Source: Selenomonadaceae bacterium | Lineage (GTDB): Bacteria > Bacillota > Negativicutes > Selenomonadales > Selenomonadaceae | Reading direction: 5' to 3' | DNA: 42,375 nucleotides | Assembly: GCA_017549815.1 (NCBI GenBank) | Contig: JAFYNH010000069.1 | Location: 1 to 42,375, forward strand | The notes under the pieces: model-generated | What the model was told of the DNA's origin: nothing | Database searches by the model: none | What the model saw: only the letters and a program-made list of their open reading frames with translations | Made by a program: the position numbers and the translations under genes | Shown: one piece after another, positions 26,501-34,848 of the stretch | How positions within the stretch are numbered: position 1 is the first letter of the stretch | Layout of the letters: each line of letters starts with the position of its first letter

Positions 26501-26604
26501 AAGTCGCGCTTAATGTCGGGCGCGTAAATCACTTGATAGCCCAGTCCGCTGAAAAGTTCCATTATCGCCTGTTCATAATCCGATTCTTTGTAAGTGGTCG
26601 TCAT
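23521..26604 (-). CDS. hsdR: Type I restriction enzyme, restriction/translocase subunit
   Basis: HsdR provides DNA translocation and cleavage to the type I RM complex. The 1027-residue protein has an N-terminal PD-(D/E)xK nuclease region (DVVLFLNGLPIVVVELKSPS, about 132-151), then the two-lobe helicase: Walker A HTQGSGKS (about 287-294), DEAHR (about 385), FTGTPI, and a second lobe with VVDMWLTGFD and QAIARVNR. The C-terminal third is helical, as expected for the domain that contacts HsdM/HsdS. All catalytic motifs look intact. It follows hsdS with a 12-base gap. Confidence 0.95.
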   Translation of the reverse strand: MTTTYKESDYEQAIMELFSGLGYQVIYAPDIKRDFQSPLYDEVLEEQILKLNPTLPQEAIYNALYKLRNFDNGELVQKNEIFMDYLQNGIEVRYSAEGSERSAIVYIVDYGNLENNSFIVANQWTFTENSTRRLDVVLFLNGLPIVVVELKSPSRAETDISEAYRQIRNYMQEIPTLFIYNAFCVISDLASTRAGTITSGFDRFMEWKTKDGSYENTRYAQFDTFFEGIFQRGRFLDILKNFICFSNDGLYKKKILAGYHQYFAVRKAINSTARATETDGKGGVFWHTQGSGKSLSMIFYVHLLQTAISAPTVVVLTDRNDLDDQLYNQFAKCKLFLRQEPIHATSREHLKSLLVSRKANGIIFTTMQKFEESAEPLSERRNIVVMADEAHRGQYGLTESIKITRDKSGIENAKRTIGTARIIRDSLPNATYIGFTGTPISQKDRSTRAVFGEYVDIYDMTQAVEDGATRPVYYESRIIKLSLDEKTLALIDKEYDLMASNTDPEVIAKSKKKLAQMESILGNDKTIDSLVTDILDHYENYRAELLTGKAMIVAYSRAIALKIYKKILSLRPTWKEKIALVMTESNNDPEEWRQYIGNKHRRDELANLFKDNDSPLKIAIVVDMWLTGFDVPSLATMYIYKPMSGHNLMQAIARVNRVFRDKEGGLVVDYVGIAAALKQAMNDYTVRDRENYGDQDISKIAYPKFLEKLSICRDIFFGYDYSEFESADNLGQAKIIIGAVDFILAREKISDKKIFLQESLMLKQALSLCSSITPKNLRLQAAFFEAVRVLILRITAQGTGKKISLPELNQRINELLKQSIKSDGVVNLFSDVEEKFSLFDPNFLEEIAGMKQKNLAVELLRKLIAEQVKIYSRTNVVKSEKFSEIIRRIMNSYISGLLTNEQVIQELLNLANQISKAKQEGEKLGLTSEELAFYDALTKPEAIKDFYTNEELIKLTKELTDTLRKNKTIDWQERNDARAKMRMMIKRLLKKYKYPPEGISDALQTVIAQCELWADTGNMLTTTNNNI

Positions 26605-26616
26605 GACTGTTGCCTT

Positions 26617-27828
26617 TCAAATTTTCACGTTCGATACGTCAATTTCTCCGCTCATCAGTCGCGGCAACAACGCATCACGTATTTCGGCTAGCTTTTTATT
26701 TTCTAATGCGTTTATAGCAATAGTGTGCATTAACGGCGAAACTATAGCTTCAAATTTCTGTATAACTTCTTCGTCTGGCAAAAAACTTGTCACGCACATC
26801 AATTCTTTCTGATTAAGACCTGGTTGAGCCGCTTTACCACAAGCCAAAGCATGGATTTTTTTGTAAACATCTTCATTACGCAAAGTAAAATATAAGAAAA
26901 ATTGCGCTCTATTATCTTTAGTTCTGAGCAAAAAAACATGCTCGTTGACAGCACAAGTTTTGTGTGGAAAACCATCCAATGCCATAGAAGATTTACCAGC
27001 ATACGCTCCGTCTTTATATAACATCACGTCTCCCGAAAATACAATGCCGCGCTTAAGTCTCCTAAAATAATCTGTACTTATAAATTTCTCGTTAGAATAA
27101 TCATATCTTCCAAAACCGTCTATTTTTTCAGCACCTATACTTGGGATTCCAGAAGTCTCGGCTCCTCCCTTCGGACGAGAACCTGATTCAATCGTTTTAA
27201 TCAATTCAGATAAAGGAACGAGAGGAGCATTCAAACAAATTTTCTTATAAATCGCCTGCGCCTGTTCTTCGAGATTTTTATTGATTGCGTTGTTGAGTTC
27301 TATTTTGTCGTCGAGAGCGGACAGCACGGCGGCAATTTTTTTCTGCGTTTCGAGCGGCGGACAAGGAATTTTCATTTTTACTAAATGAGATTTTGGCAGT
27401 TGAGGTTGAGCCGTTCCAGATTGAATAGCTTTTATTTGATTCATGAATCTGCTATTTTTCAAAGTGTAATAAAGAAACTTACTGTCTATATTACCATCAC
27501 AACAACGCAAAATTAACATCCCTGAATTGATTCTTAAATTTTCATAAAGTACCGAATCATCATATATTGCTACGTTTCCTAATGTACCACGTGTAGTTAT
27601 TATTACGTCGTTTCTAACTAATTTTCCGTTTCTTAAAAGCACATCTTTTTTTTGGCTAATGTAATTGTTATCCGAGAAATCAAAACCTGCTTTTGTAATA
27701 TTGTTTGCAGATAAAAATAAACAAAAACCACTAGAAAACAGTTCATTTTTATGAGGATAATTTTTGCCCCGATCTCCGTCTATAACTGTAATATCCAATT
27801 CTCTTATTTCTACTTCTTCAAAGCTCAT
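26617..27828 (-). CDS. hsdS: Type I restriction enzyme, specificity subunit
   Basis: HsdS sets the DNA target of the complex. The 403-residue protein has the two-target-domain layout: variable domain 1 (about 1-150), a conserved helical spacer (PPLETQKKIAAVLSALDDKI, about 160-200), variable domain 2 (about 205-345) and a second conserved helix at the C-terminus (NALENKKLAEIRDALLPRLM). DNA for the first domain (27400-27800) is clearly more A+T-rich than the flanking hsd genes, as often seen for exchanged specificity domains. The bipartite target cannot be read from the sequence. Confidence 0.93.
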   Translation of the reverse strand: MSFEEVEIRELDITVIDGDRGKNYPHKNELFSSGFCLFLSANNITKAGFDFSDNNYISQKKDVLLRNGKLVRNDVIITTRGTLGNVAIYDDSVLYENLRINSGMLILRCCDGNIDSKFLYYTLKNSRFMNQIKAIQSGTAQPQLPKSHLVKMKIPCPPLETQKKIAAVLSALDDKIELNNAINKNLEEQAQAIYKKICLNAPLVPLSELIKTIESGSRPKGGAETSGIPSIGAEKIDGFGRYDYSNEKFISTDYFRRLKRGIVFSGDVMLYKDGAYAGKSSMALDGFPHKTCAVNEHVFLLRTKDNRAQFFLYFTLRNEDVYKKIHALACGKAAQPGLNQKELMCVTSFLPDEEVIQKFEAIVSPLMHTIAINALENKKLAEIRDALLPRLMSGEIDVSNVKI

Positions 27829-27840
27829 AAAGTCACCTGC

Positions 27841-29343
27841 TTATAATTCGTAACCAATCGCGCTGAGGTTGTCGCGGATTTTATCTTCGAGCGTGTGAGA
27901 CTTAGAAAACATTTCGGAAAGCTCGCCGACCAGCCGTTGCATTTTCTCATCAAAAAGTTCATCATCGTCTTGCTGTTCTTCAATCCCGACATAACGCCCC
28001 GGAGTCAAAATATAATCTTGCTTTTTAATATCGTCAAGGTTAGCGACCGCACAAAAACCTTTGACGTTCTCCAAAGTGCCGGCTTGAAAGTCAGCGAACG
28101 TATCAGCAATTTTCTTTATATCGCCTTCCGAAAAATCGCGGTGCGTCCTGTCAACCATAAAGCCCATTTTGCGAGCGTCAATAAAAAGCGTCTTGCCCTT
28201 CTGCTTTTTATTCCTAGAAATGAACCACAAAGTAACGGGAATAGTGACGCTGTAGAAAAGTTGAGTCGGCAAAGCAATAATCCCTTCGATAAGGTCTTCT
28301 TCAATTATCCTCTTGCGAATATTACCTTCGCCGCCCGATTGAGTGGACAACGCGCCGTTCGCCAAAACAAGCCCGATTTTACCGTTCGGGGCAAGGTGTG
28401 AAATCATATGTTGAATCCAAGCATAATTAGCATTACCGGCGGGCGGCAATCCATATTTCCAACGCTTATCGTCCTTGAGTTTATCTTGTCCCCAGTCCTT
28501 TAGATTGAACGGAGGATTCGCCATTATAAAATCCGCCTTCAACGTCGGGTGCAAGTCATTAAAGAAAGTGTCGGCGTGATATTCTCCAAGATTAGCTTCG
28601 ATACCGCGAATCGCCAAATTCATCTTTGCCATTTTCCATGTATCGGAATTGGACTCTTGCCCAAAGATAGAAATTGTTCCGCGCTTGCCGCCGTGTGCTT
28701 GAATAAATTTTTCGCTCTGAATAAACATGCCGCCACTGCCGCAACACGGATCATAAACGCGACAATTAGAAAACGGACGCAAAACTGAAACGATTATTTT
28801 GACAATGCTGGAAGGCGTATAAAATTCTCCGCCCTTGACGCCTTCATAAGCCGCAAACTGCGCAATGCAATATTCGTAAGTTCTTCCGAGCAAGTCTTTA
28901 CTAGCGGAGTCGCTAAGATTGATATTCGTAAACATATCAACCACGTCGCCCAAAACACGTTTATCAAGGTCGGGACTCGAATAATTTTTAGGCAAAACGT
29001 TCTTGAGCTTTTTATTGTCAGCCTCAATTTCCCGCATTGCATTATCAATTACGTTACCGATTTCCGGAGTATGCGCGGCGACAGCGATTTTCTCCCAACG
29101 CGAATTTTCGGGCACAAAAAAAACATTCTCTTCGGCGTAAGCGTCGGGGTCGTTCTCGAAACCGTCGCCTTCAGCAACAAGTTCATTAAATCTCTTTTCA
29201 AATGCGTAGGATATATACCGCAAAAAAATCAAGCCGACAATAACCTTTCGATAATCGGCGGCGGGAATATGTCCCCACAATACGCAAGCCGCATTCCATA
29301 AATTTTTTTCAAAGCCAATGTTTACGTTGTCAACGATTGCCAT
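27841..29343 (-). CDS. hsdM: Type I restriction enzyme, methyltransferase subunit
   Basis: HsdM makes N6-methyladenine at the HsdS target. The 500-residue protein starts at the ATG at 29343, 8 bases after GGAGG; an in-frame ATG five codons upstream contains that site and is rejected. It has the HsdM N-terminal domain, SAM motif I DPCCGSGG (about 197-204) and catalytic NPPF (about 270), followed by the helical C-terminus. Gene order is hsdM-hsdS-hsdR with 12-base gaps. bioY lies 51 bases upstream on the same strand; no separate promoter is clear in that gap. Confidence 0.95.
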   Translation of the reverse strand: MAIVDNVNIGFEKNLWNAACVLWGHIPAADYRKVIVGLIFLRYISYAFEKRFNELVAEGDGFENDPDAYAEENVFFVPENSRWEKIAVAAHTPEIGNVIDNAMREIEADNKKLKNVLPKNYSSPDLDKRVLGDVVDMFTNINLSDSASKDLLGRTYEYCIAQFAAYEGVKGGEFYTPSSIVKIIVSVLRPFSNCRVYDPCCGSGGMFIQSEKFIQAHGGKRGTISIFGQESNSDTWKMAKMNLAIRGIEANLGEYHADTFFNDLHPTLKADFIMANPPFNLKDWGQDKLKDDKRWKYGLPPAGNANYAWIQHMISHLAPNGKIGLVLANGALSTQSGGEGNIRKRIIEEDLIEGIIALPTQLFYSVTIPVTLWFISRNKKQKGKTLFIDARKMGFMVDRTHRDFSEGDIKKIADTFADFQAGTLENVKGFCAVANLDDIKKQDYILTPGRYVGIEEQQDDDELFDEKMQRLVGELSEMFSKSHTLEDKIRDNLSAIGYEL

Positions 29344-29394
29344 AAAACCTACCTCCATGACTAATCGGCGTCAAAATAATTTTCTCTGCAATAT

Positions 29395-29934
29395 TCAAAG
29401 TCCTCTGCCCTCCAAAACTTTTTGAAGTTTGACGCCTAAAACTGCCGCTAATCCCGCCTTTGTCAAGTCGCCCGCGATAAACGGCAAGACCGCCATCATA
29501 AACGCTTGCCACAGATTTATTTCCATAAACAAAATCATTGACGCCAACCCGCCCGCATAAGTTATCGGCATTGCAATTAAAATGTTCGCCAAGATGTAGC
29601 GTTTTATATTCGGCGTCGCGCCCTTTGCCATGCTCAATAACGGATAAGCAATCAACCACGCGAAATAAAATCCTCCTACAGGACTTAACAATCTTGCCAA
29701 GCCTTGTCCGCCCGCGAATACGGGTAAGCCGACCGCTCCGAGTAAAATATAAATCAGAATCACCGTGAACGTTTGACGCGGATTTAAAATATAAGCCGTC
29801 AAGCTCAGCGAGAATGTCAAAGCCGTCACCATAGTCGGCGTAAACGGCAATGGGAACACGATAAACGACGTTACACAACACAGCGCGACGCACATTGACA
29901 CTTTCGTTAAGTCTCGGACTTTGTTTCTTTGCAT
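29395..29934 (-). CDS. bioY: Biotin transporter substrate-binding subunit BioY
   Basis: BioY is the membrane S-component that binds biotin, usually working with an ECF energising module encoded elsewhere. The 179-residue protein has about six hydrophobic helices and the family motifs FPLPFTPTMVTALTF, GAVGLPVFAGGQGLARLLSP and GGFYFAWLIAYP. It starts at the ATG at 29934 after GGGAGGAAA. A near-consensus promoter is directly upstream, with two copies of CGTTGACAA around its -10 element. ispG is divergent. Confidence 0.94.
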   Translation of the reverse strand: MQRNKVRDLTKVSMCVALCCVTSFIVFPLPFTPTMVTALTFSLSLTAYILNPRQTFTVILIYILLGAVGLPVFAGGQGLARLLSPVGGFYFAWLIAYPLLSMAKGATPNIKRYILANILIAMPITYAGGLASMILFMEINLWQAFMMAVLPFIAGDLTKAGLAAVLGVKLQKVLEGRGL

Positions 29935-29963
29935 AAAAATTTCCTCCCTTTGTCAACGCGCAA

Positions 29964-29992
29964 ATTATATAGGAGCCGATTGTCAACGTCAA
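29964..29992 (-). promoter_or_regulatory. Promoter and possible operator of bioY
   Basis: On the minus strand, -35 TTGACG (29992-29987), 17-base spacer, -10 TATAAT (29969-29964). Two exact copies of TTGTCAACG (plus strand, 29950-29958 and 29980-29988) lie 30 bp apart, one overlapping the -35 side and one downstream of the -10. Their placement suits a repressor. They are direct repeats, unlike the inverted half-sites of known BirA operators. Confidence 0.65.
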
Positions 29993-30020
29993 CATAAGGT
30001 AATGTTCACGGTAAACTTTT

Positions 30021-30049
30021 TTGCAATTTGCAACGGCGTCTGATAAAAT
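30021..30049 (+). promoter_or_regulatory. Promoter of ispG
   Basis: -35 TTGCAA (30021-30026), 17-base spacer, -10 TAAAAT (30044-30049) preceded by TGA, an extended -10. It is about 18 bases from the predicted ATG. Confidence 0.65.
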
Positions 30050-30067
30050 TTTTAACGGGTGATGAAA

Positions 30068-31129
30068 ATGTTTGAGAGAAAATTGACAAGACAAATTAGC
30101 GTTGGGAAAGTAAAAGTCGGCGGCGGTGCTCCGATAAGTATTCAATCTATGACGAATACGAAAACTCACGACGCGGCGGCGACCATTGAACAAATTCAGC
30201 GGCTCGCGGCGGAAGGTTGCGATATTGCTCGCGTGGCAGTTCCCGATATGGCGGCGGCTAAAGCTCTGGGCAAAATTATTTCGGCGGTTGACTTGCCGAT
30301 TGTCGCAGATATTCAATTCGATTATAAGCTCGCGCTCGAATCGATTGCGGAAGGCGTGGCGGCGTTAAGATTGAATCCCGGCAATATCGGCGGGGCGGCT
30401 CATGTTCGCGAAGTAGTCAAATCTGCGCGGGCGGCAAATATCCCGATAAGAATCGGCGTCAATGCAGGTTCGCTTAGTAGAAAAATTTTGGCAAAATACG
30501 GCGGCGCGACTCCCGAAGCACTGGTTGAATCGGCGTTGGAGCACGTGGCGATTTTGGAGGCGGAAGATTTTTTTGACATAAAAATTTCGCTCAAAGCGCA
30601 TGACGTGCCGTTGACTTTAGCCGCTTACCGATTGATGAGCGAGAAAAAAAATTACCCGCTCCATTTGGGCATAACGGAGGCGGGCACTGTCAACACGGGC
30701 GTTATAAAATCGGCGGTAGGTATCGGCGCGTTGTTGGCTGAAGGTATCGGCGATACTATCCGCGTTTCGTTGACGGGCGACCCTGTCGTCGAAGTTACGG
30801 TTGCCAAAGAGATTTTGAAATCGCTCGGACTGCGCGACGGCGGAGTTACTCTGGTTGCCTGTCCGACTTGCGGGCGCACCAAAATTAATCTTCCCGCTAT
30901 CGCCGCGCAGGTTGAGGAAAAAATTTCTTCCATTAAAAAGACTATGACGGTTGCGGTTATGGGTTGCGTCGTCAACGGTCCCGGCGAGGCGCGTACTGCC
31001 GACGTTGGGATTGCCGGAGCCGACGGCGAAGGAATTATTTTCCGCAAAGGCGTTATCGTTCGCAAAGTTCCCGAATCCGAACTTGTCGCCGAACTTTTCA
31101 AAGAGATTGATTCGATTCTGGCTGAGTAA
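30068..31129 (+). CDS. ispG: 4-hydroxy-3-methylbut-2-enyl diphosphate synthase
   Basis: IspG (GcpE) is the iron-sulfur enzyme of the MEP isoprenoid pathway that converts MEcPP to HMBPP. The 353-residue protein has VKVGGGAPISIQSMTNTKT at the N-terminus, a TIM-barrel region with AALRLNPGNIGG, and the C-terminal [4Fe-4S] ligands in VACPTCGRT and GCVVNGPGEA. Typical bacterial length. GTG 30059 and ATG 30062 are in-frame alternatives; ATG 30068 best fits the GGGTGA site and the family start. Confidence 0.95.
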   Translation: MFERKLTRQISVGKVKVGGGAPISIQSMTNTKTHDAAATIEQIQRLAAEGCDIARVAVPDMAAAKALGKIISAVDLPIVADIQFDYKLALESIAEGVAALRLNPGNIGGAAHVREVVKSARAANIPIRIGVNAGSLSRKILAKYGGATPEALVESALEHVAILEAEDFFDIKISLKAHDVPLTLAAYRLMSEKKNYPLHLGITEAGTVNTGVIKSAVGIGALLAEGIGDTIRVSLTGDPVVEVTVAKEILKSLGLRDGGVTLVACPTCGRTKINLPAIAAQVEEKISSIKKTMTVAVMGCVVNGPGEARTADVGIAGADGEGIIFRKGVIVRKVPESELVAELFKEIDSILAE

Positions 31130-31163
31130 AACTATTCAGTCAAAAAGTAATTCTACAGGGTAA

Positions 31164-31192
31164 ACTTTACCGCAGAAATTTTGTGATAAAAT
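31164..31192 (+). promoter_or_regulatory. Likely extended -10 promoter of the nine-gene operon
   Basis: TGATAAAAT (31184-31192) is an extended -10, 40 bases before the first ATG. The -35 region (about 31164-31169, ACTTTA) is poor. The same TGATAAAAT occurs at the ispG promoter. A clear ispG terminator is not seen, so read-through from ispG is also possible. Confidence 0.45.
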
Positions 31193-31231
31193 TAAGCGGG
31201 ATTTTTTTTTTGGAAATGACGGAGGCTTTTT

Positions 31232-34189
31232 ATGGAAAAGAAATTAATTGCGGCGAAAAATTTTCTCGAACTTTTTCGGAACGATGAAGAGGATAACGAA
31301 AAAATTATCCAACCTCAATGTTTGAAATCGGACGACGTGAAAATAAACGAAATGTGTTTCTTCAAAATAAATCGTCTGACTTTCGACGAAGAATATCCTC
31401 ACCGTGAGGCATTTGAAAACGTCTTGCAAGCTCTCGATAACGACGCCTTCAATTTTGTTTACATTCTGAACGGCGACAAAAACGGAATAGAATTATATAT
31501 CGGCGTTGTTAAAAATCAAAAGGAGAATAAGCCCGTACTCGGCAAACTCATGAACGCCGCCAATTACGGCAGAAATCTTGTCGGCTCTTTTGAAGGAAAT
31601 TTCGGCGGCAGTCTCTTGGAAAAACTCACGGGCAAAAATTTAACCGATATTGTCTTCGACTCGGCAGAGAAATTTAAAAATGCCGGCGTGATTCTGGGCA
31701 TTCCCTCCGTAAATAAAAAGGATAACGACAGCAAATACGGCTTTCAAGGTATCGACCGACTTATAAACAGTATGCTCGGCTTGAATTGGCGGCTTGTCGT
31801 CGTCTGCGAGCCTGTCTCCAAATCCGAAATCGTTTCCTTGCGCAATGACATTTACGAAATTTATAACAGCGTGTCGCCCTACGCTCACAGGTCTTTTCAA
31901 CATTCGGAGAGCAACGGAATAAATTTCAGTCAATCGACCAATAAATCTACAGCCAAAGGAACCAGCCATTCGGAAAATAAATCTCACTCCGAAACAAGCG
32001 GCAAGCAAAGCGAACGAACAAATTCAAGCCACTCCGACCAAACGGGCAATTCTTTCGGCGAAAGTACTACAGAAAATTCCGGCTCAAGTCAAACTTACGG
32101 CGGCAACGCAGGACAATCCGCCTCCTTGACAACCGAAATCGTCAACAAGTGCGCAAAAGAAATTATCGATTACATTGACAAGGAACTTTTGGAGCGCGTG
32201 AAAATCGGATTCGGTAAAGGACTTTTTAAAACGTCGATTTACTACATGGGCGAAAAGCCGACCGATGCCGAACGTTTGAAAGTCGGAATAATGTCGCTGT
32301 TTCAAGGAAACAATTCGTCTTACAGCCTGTTGCGTTCCTTGCCGCTTGATGTCGAGCGTGATTCAAAAATTCTAACGGCTTATCAAAGCTTTTACGTGAA
32401 CGAAAATAATTTGCCGACCGAAAAATTAACTCTGCTCAGTCGCCCGAATTTTAACGGAAGGATTGAACTCACGACCTATTTGACGACGGGCGAAATCAGT
32501 CTGATTGCGGGACTTCCTCAAAAAGAAATTCCCGGTCTTAAGGTAAAAGAGAGCGTCGACTTCGGCTTGAATTTTAATCGCGGCGACGGAGAAATTCTTT
32601 TGGGAAATCTTATGCAACACGGGCGGGAACTTGCAACCGTGCCCGTCAAGATAAGCGACGCCGTTTTGAACAAACACACTTTTATTGCGGGCGTGACAGG
32701 TTCTGGCAAAACTACGACTTGCCATAAAATTTTGAAGGAGACCGCGCTGAATTTTTTGGTTATCGAGCCTTCGACGACCGAATACAGGAATTTTATAAAC
32801 TCTCCGCATTTTAAAAACGTCATTGTCTTTACCGTCGGCGACGAAACGACCGCGCCTTTCAGATTGAATCCCTTTGAGTTGGTACGCGGCGAAAGTGTTT
32901 CCTCTCATGCCGATATGTTGAAGGCAACTTTTACTTCCGCCTTTCCTATGGAAGCGTCCATGCCGCAAATTCTTGAGGAGGCAATTTATAAGATTTACGA
33001 AGATAAGGGCTGGGATATTGACAGCGGCAGAAATTATTTAGTCGAACGCCGCGCAGATTATAAAATCGGTGACGAATTCCGCGCAGAAAATGACGCCTTT
33101 CCGACGCTTGCCGATTTCCTCAACGCACTGGAAAAAATAGTTGACACCAAAGGGTTCAGCGACAGACTTCGCGACGATTATCGCGGCTCGCTGGTCAGTC
33201 GTTTCTCGAATTTGACTAAAGGCTCGAAAGGCGCGTTGTTTAATTGTCGGCAGTCGACCAATTTTGAAAAGCTTCTTGATATGAACGTAGTTATTGAAAT
33301 GGAAAATCTGAAATCCGCCGAAGATAAAGCCTTACTTATGGGTTTTCTGCTGACGCGCTTAACGGCAGTTATCAAAATGCGTCATCGTCTCAATAAAAAT
33401 TTCCGTCATATAACCCTTATCGAAGAGGCTCACAGATTGCTTTCTCGCGTTGAATTCGGAGATAACGGCTCCAAGCGCACTGCCGTAGAAACTTTTACCG
33501 ATTTGCTCGCCGAAGTCAGAAAGTATGGCGAATCTTTAATCGTCGTCGACCAAATTCCCAATAAGCTCGCGCCCGAAGTTTTGAAGAATACCAATACGAA
33601 AATTATTCATCGGCTGTTCGCCCGCGACGATAAAGAGGTTGTCGGCGATACAATGTTGATGGACGATAAGCAAAAGGCTTTTCTTTCCGCGCTCGAAACG
33701 GGACAGGCGATTGTTTTTTCGGAAGGCATGGAACGCCCCGTTCACGTGAAAATTCAGCCCGTCACCGATACCGGCGCGAGTGTCGCTTCAAATGAAATCG
33801 TCAAGGAACGTTTCATAAAATTTTTCGGCGAAAGTCATCGACTCGCGGAACTGGTTCAGAAATTTTATTCACCTGCGCGGGAGTTGATTAAAAAACTCGC
33901 GACGGAAAAATCTTTGACGGCAGGAATATCGGAGCTTATCACGGATTTTAAAGTCAAGGCGGCTCGTTACTTTGGAACGCTTGATTCGGACGTTGAGGAA
34001 TCAGCAAATTTCTTTACGGAAAATCTCGCGGCAGAATTTACCAAACGCGGCAGACGTGATAAACTTTTTGAAGAGCGATTGGAAAAATTTTTGAGACTCC
34101 TGTTAGTCGAAGAAAATATCGCGACGGAAAAAATCTTCGGCAACCGTGAAACTTTCCGCTTGCTCGATGATTTCAAAAGTTATTTTTAA
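31232..34189 (+). CDS. HerA/DUF87-type ATPase with Ser/His-rich insert
   Basis: A 985-residue P-loop ATPase of the HerA/FtsK superfamily. The N-terminal 230 residues are unassigned. Residues about 229-300 form a low-complexity insert of S, N, H, T, G and Q. A beta-barrel-like region precedes the ATPase (IPGLKVKESVDFGLNFNRGD, then RELATVPVKISDAVLNKHTF). Walker A is GVTGSGKTT (487-495), then VIEPSTTEYRNF and FRLNPFEL, and Walker B LIEEAHRLL with E731-E732. The C-terminal 200 residues are helical. HerA-like enzymes act as hexameric DNA or protein translocases in repair, conjugation and phage defence. First gene of a nine-gene operon; the start follows GACGGAGG. What it moves is unknown. Confidence 0.8.
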   Translation: MEKKLIAAKNFLELFRNDEEDNEKIIQPQCLKSDDVKINEMCFFKINRLTFDEEYPHREAFENVLQALDNDAFNFVYILNGDKNGIELYIGVVKNQKENKPVLGKLMNAANYGRNLVGSFEGNFGGSLLEKLTGKNLTDIVFDSAEKFKNAGVILGIPSVNKKDNDSKYGFQGIDRLINSMLGLNWRLVVVCEPVSKSEIVSLRNDIYEIYNSVSPYAHRSFQHSESNGINFSQSTNKSTAKGTSHSENKSHSETSGKQSERTNSSHSDQTGNSFGESTTENSGSSQTYGGNAGQSASLTTEIVNKCAKEIIDYIDKELLERVKIGFGKGLFKTSIYYMGEKPTDAERLKVGIMSLFQGNNSSYSLLRSLPLDVERDSKILTAYQSFYVNENNLPTEKLTLLSRPNFNGRIELTTYLTTGEISLIAGLPQKEIPGLKVKESVDFGLNFNRGDGEILLGNLMQHGRELATVPVKISDAVLNKHTFIAGVTGSGKTTTCHKILKETALNFLVIEPSTTEYRNFINSPHFKNVIVFTVGDETTAPFRLNPFELVRGESVSSHADMLKATFTSAFPMEASMPQILEEAIYKIYEDKGWDIDSGRNYLVERRADYKIGDEFRAENDAFPTLADFLNALEKIVDTKGFSDRLRDDYRGSLVSRFSNLTKGSKGALFNCRQSTNFEKLLDMNVVIEMENLKSAEDKALLMGFLLTRLTAVIKMRHRLNKNFRHITLIEEAHRLLSRVEFGDNGSKRTAVETFTDLLAEVRKYGESLIVVDQIPNKLAPEVLKNTNTKIIHRLFARDDKEVVGDTMLMDDKQKAFLSALETGQAIVFSEGMERPVHVKIQPVTDTGASVASNEIVKERFIKFFGESHRLAELVQKFYSPARELIKKLATEKSLTAGISELITDFKVKAARYFGTLDSDVEESANFFTENLAAEFTKRGRRDKLFEERLEKFLRLLLVEENIATEKIFGNRETFRLLDDFKSYF

Positions 34190-34201
34190 GGAGGAATTTT
34201 T

Positions 34202-34837
34202 ATGTTCGGATTGGGTTCGCTTTTTTCGGGGATAGCGAATGTCCTCAGTGTCGTAGTAACAAAATTGGTGCCGGCAATAATAAAAATCGTCGGCGTTCAG
34301 CTGGAAAAATTCGGACGGGCATTGGAAGAATTCTTTAAGGAACTCGGCTTAATCGAACGCGAAGATAATTTGGAGGAAATAGGCGATAAGTCGTTGCAGG
34401 CGGAACAGGACGAATTGAATCCCGTTAAGGTTGAAGACTTCGACAGCTACGAAAAATATTTGGCGAAAGTCAAAGAGTATGAGGTCGACGCCGAAAAGTC
34501 CGCGCTGATTCCTAAAGACGATAAAATTCATAAGGCGATTGAAATTATGTTCGGCATGGCGATTGCCAAATACGGTCAGTCAATGGGCGAATTCGGTCAA
34601 ATCGTCGTCAATAATCCCGACTTCTACAGCAAGAGCGGTCGCCTTGAAGAATTCGCAAGCGTTGCCCGCACTAATCCCCAAGCCTTCGCCGAAATCGTCA
34701 ACTACATTGAGAATAAAAATATGAGTACAGAAAAAAATGACGCCGCTTTTGATAAGCTGGTCGAAATGGAAAAGAAACATTCGCCCGACGTTGCCGAATC
34801 GGAAATTTGGACGACGGTCAGCGATATGAAGAAATGA
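34202..34837 (+). CDS. Small protein with amphipathic/hydrophobic N-terminus, unknown function
   Basis: A 211-residue protein with no recognised domain. Residues 1-35 are hydrophobic and Gly/Val/Ile-rich (FSGIANVLSVVVTKLVPAII), likely to lie in or on a membrane. A basic/acidic amphipathic helix follows with EEFFKELGL (42-50), a motif echoed at the start of the last operon gene (EEFFLKLGL). The rest is charged and helical. It starts 12 bases after the ATPase stop behind AAGGAGG. Confidence 0.6.
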   Translation: MFGLGSLFSGIANVLSVVVTKLVPAIIKIVGVQLEKFGRALEEFFKELGLIEREDNLEEIGDKSLQAEQDELNPVKVEDFDSYEKYLAKVKEYEVDAEKSALIPKDDKIHKAIEIMFGMAIAKYGQSMGEFGQIVVNNPDFYSKSGRLEEFASVARTNPQAFAEIVNYIENKNMSTEKNDAAFDKLVEMEKKHSPDVAESEIWTTVSDMKK

Positions 34838-34848
34838 GGTGCTAAAGC

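Noticed and set aside
29330-30316. Long minus-strand frame covering bioY and the ispG 5' end
   Set aside because: It runs in another frame across bioY and opposite ispG; the product is Arg/Asn/Cys-rich without any recognisable domain, while bioY and ispG are clear.
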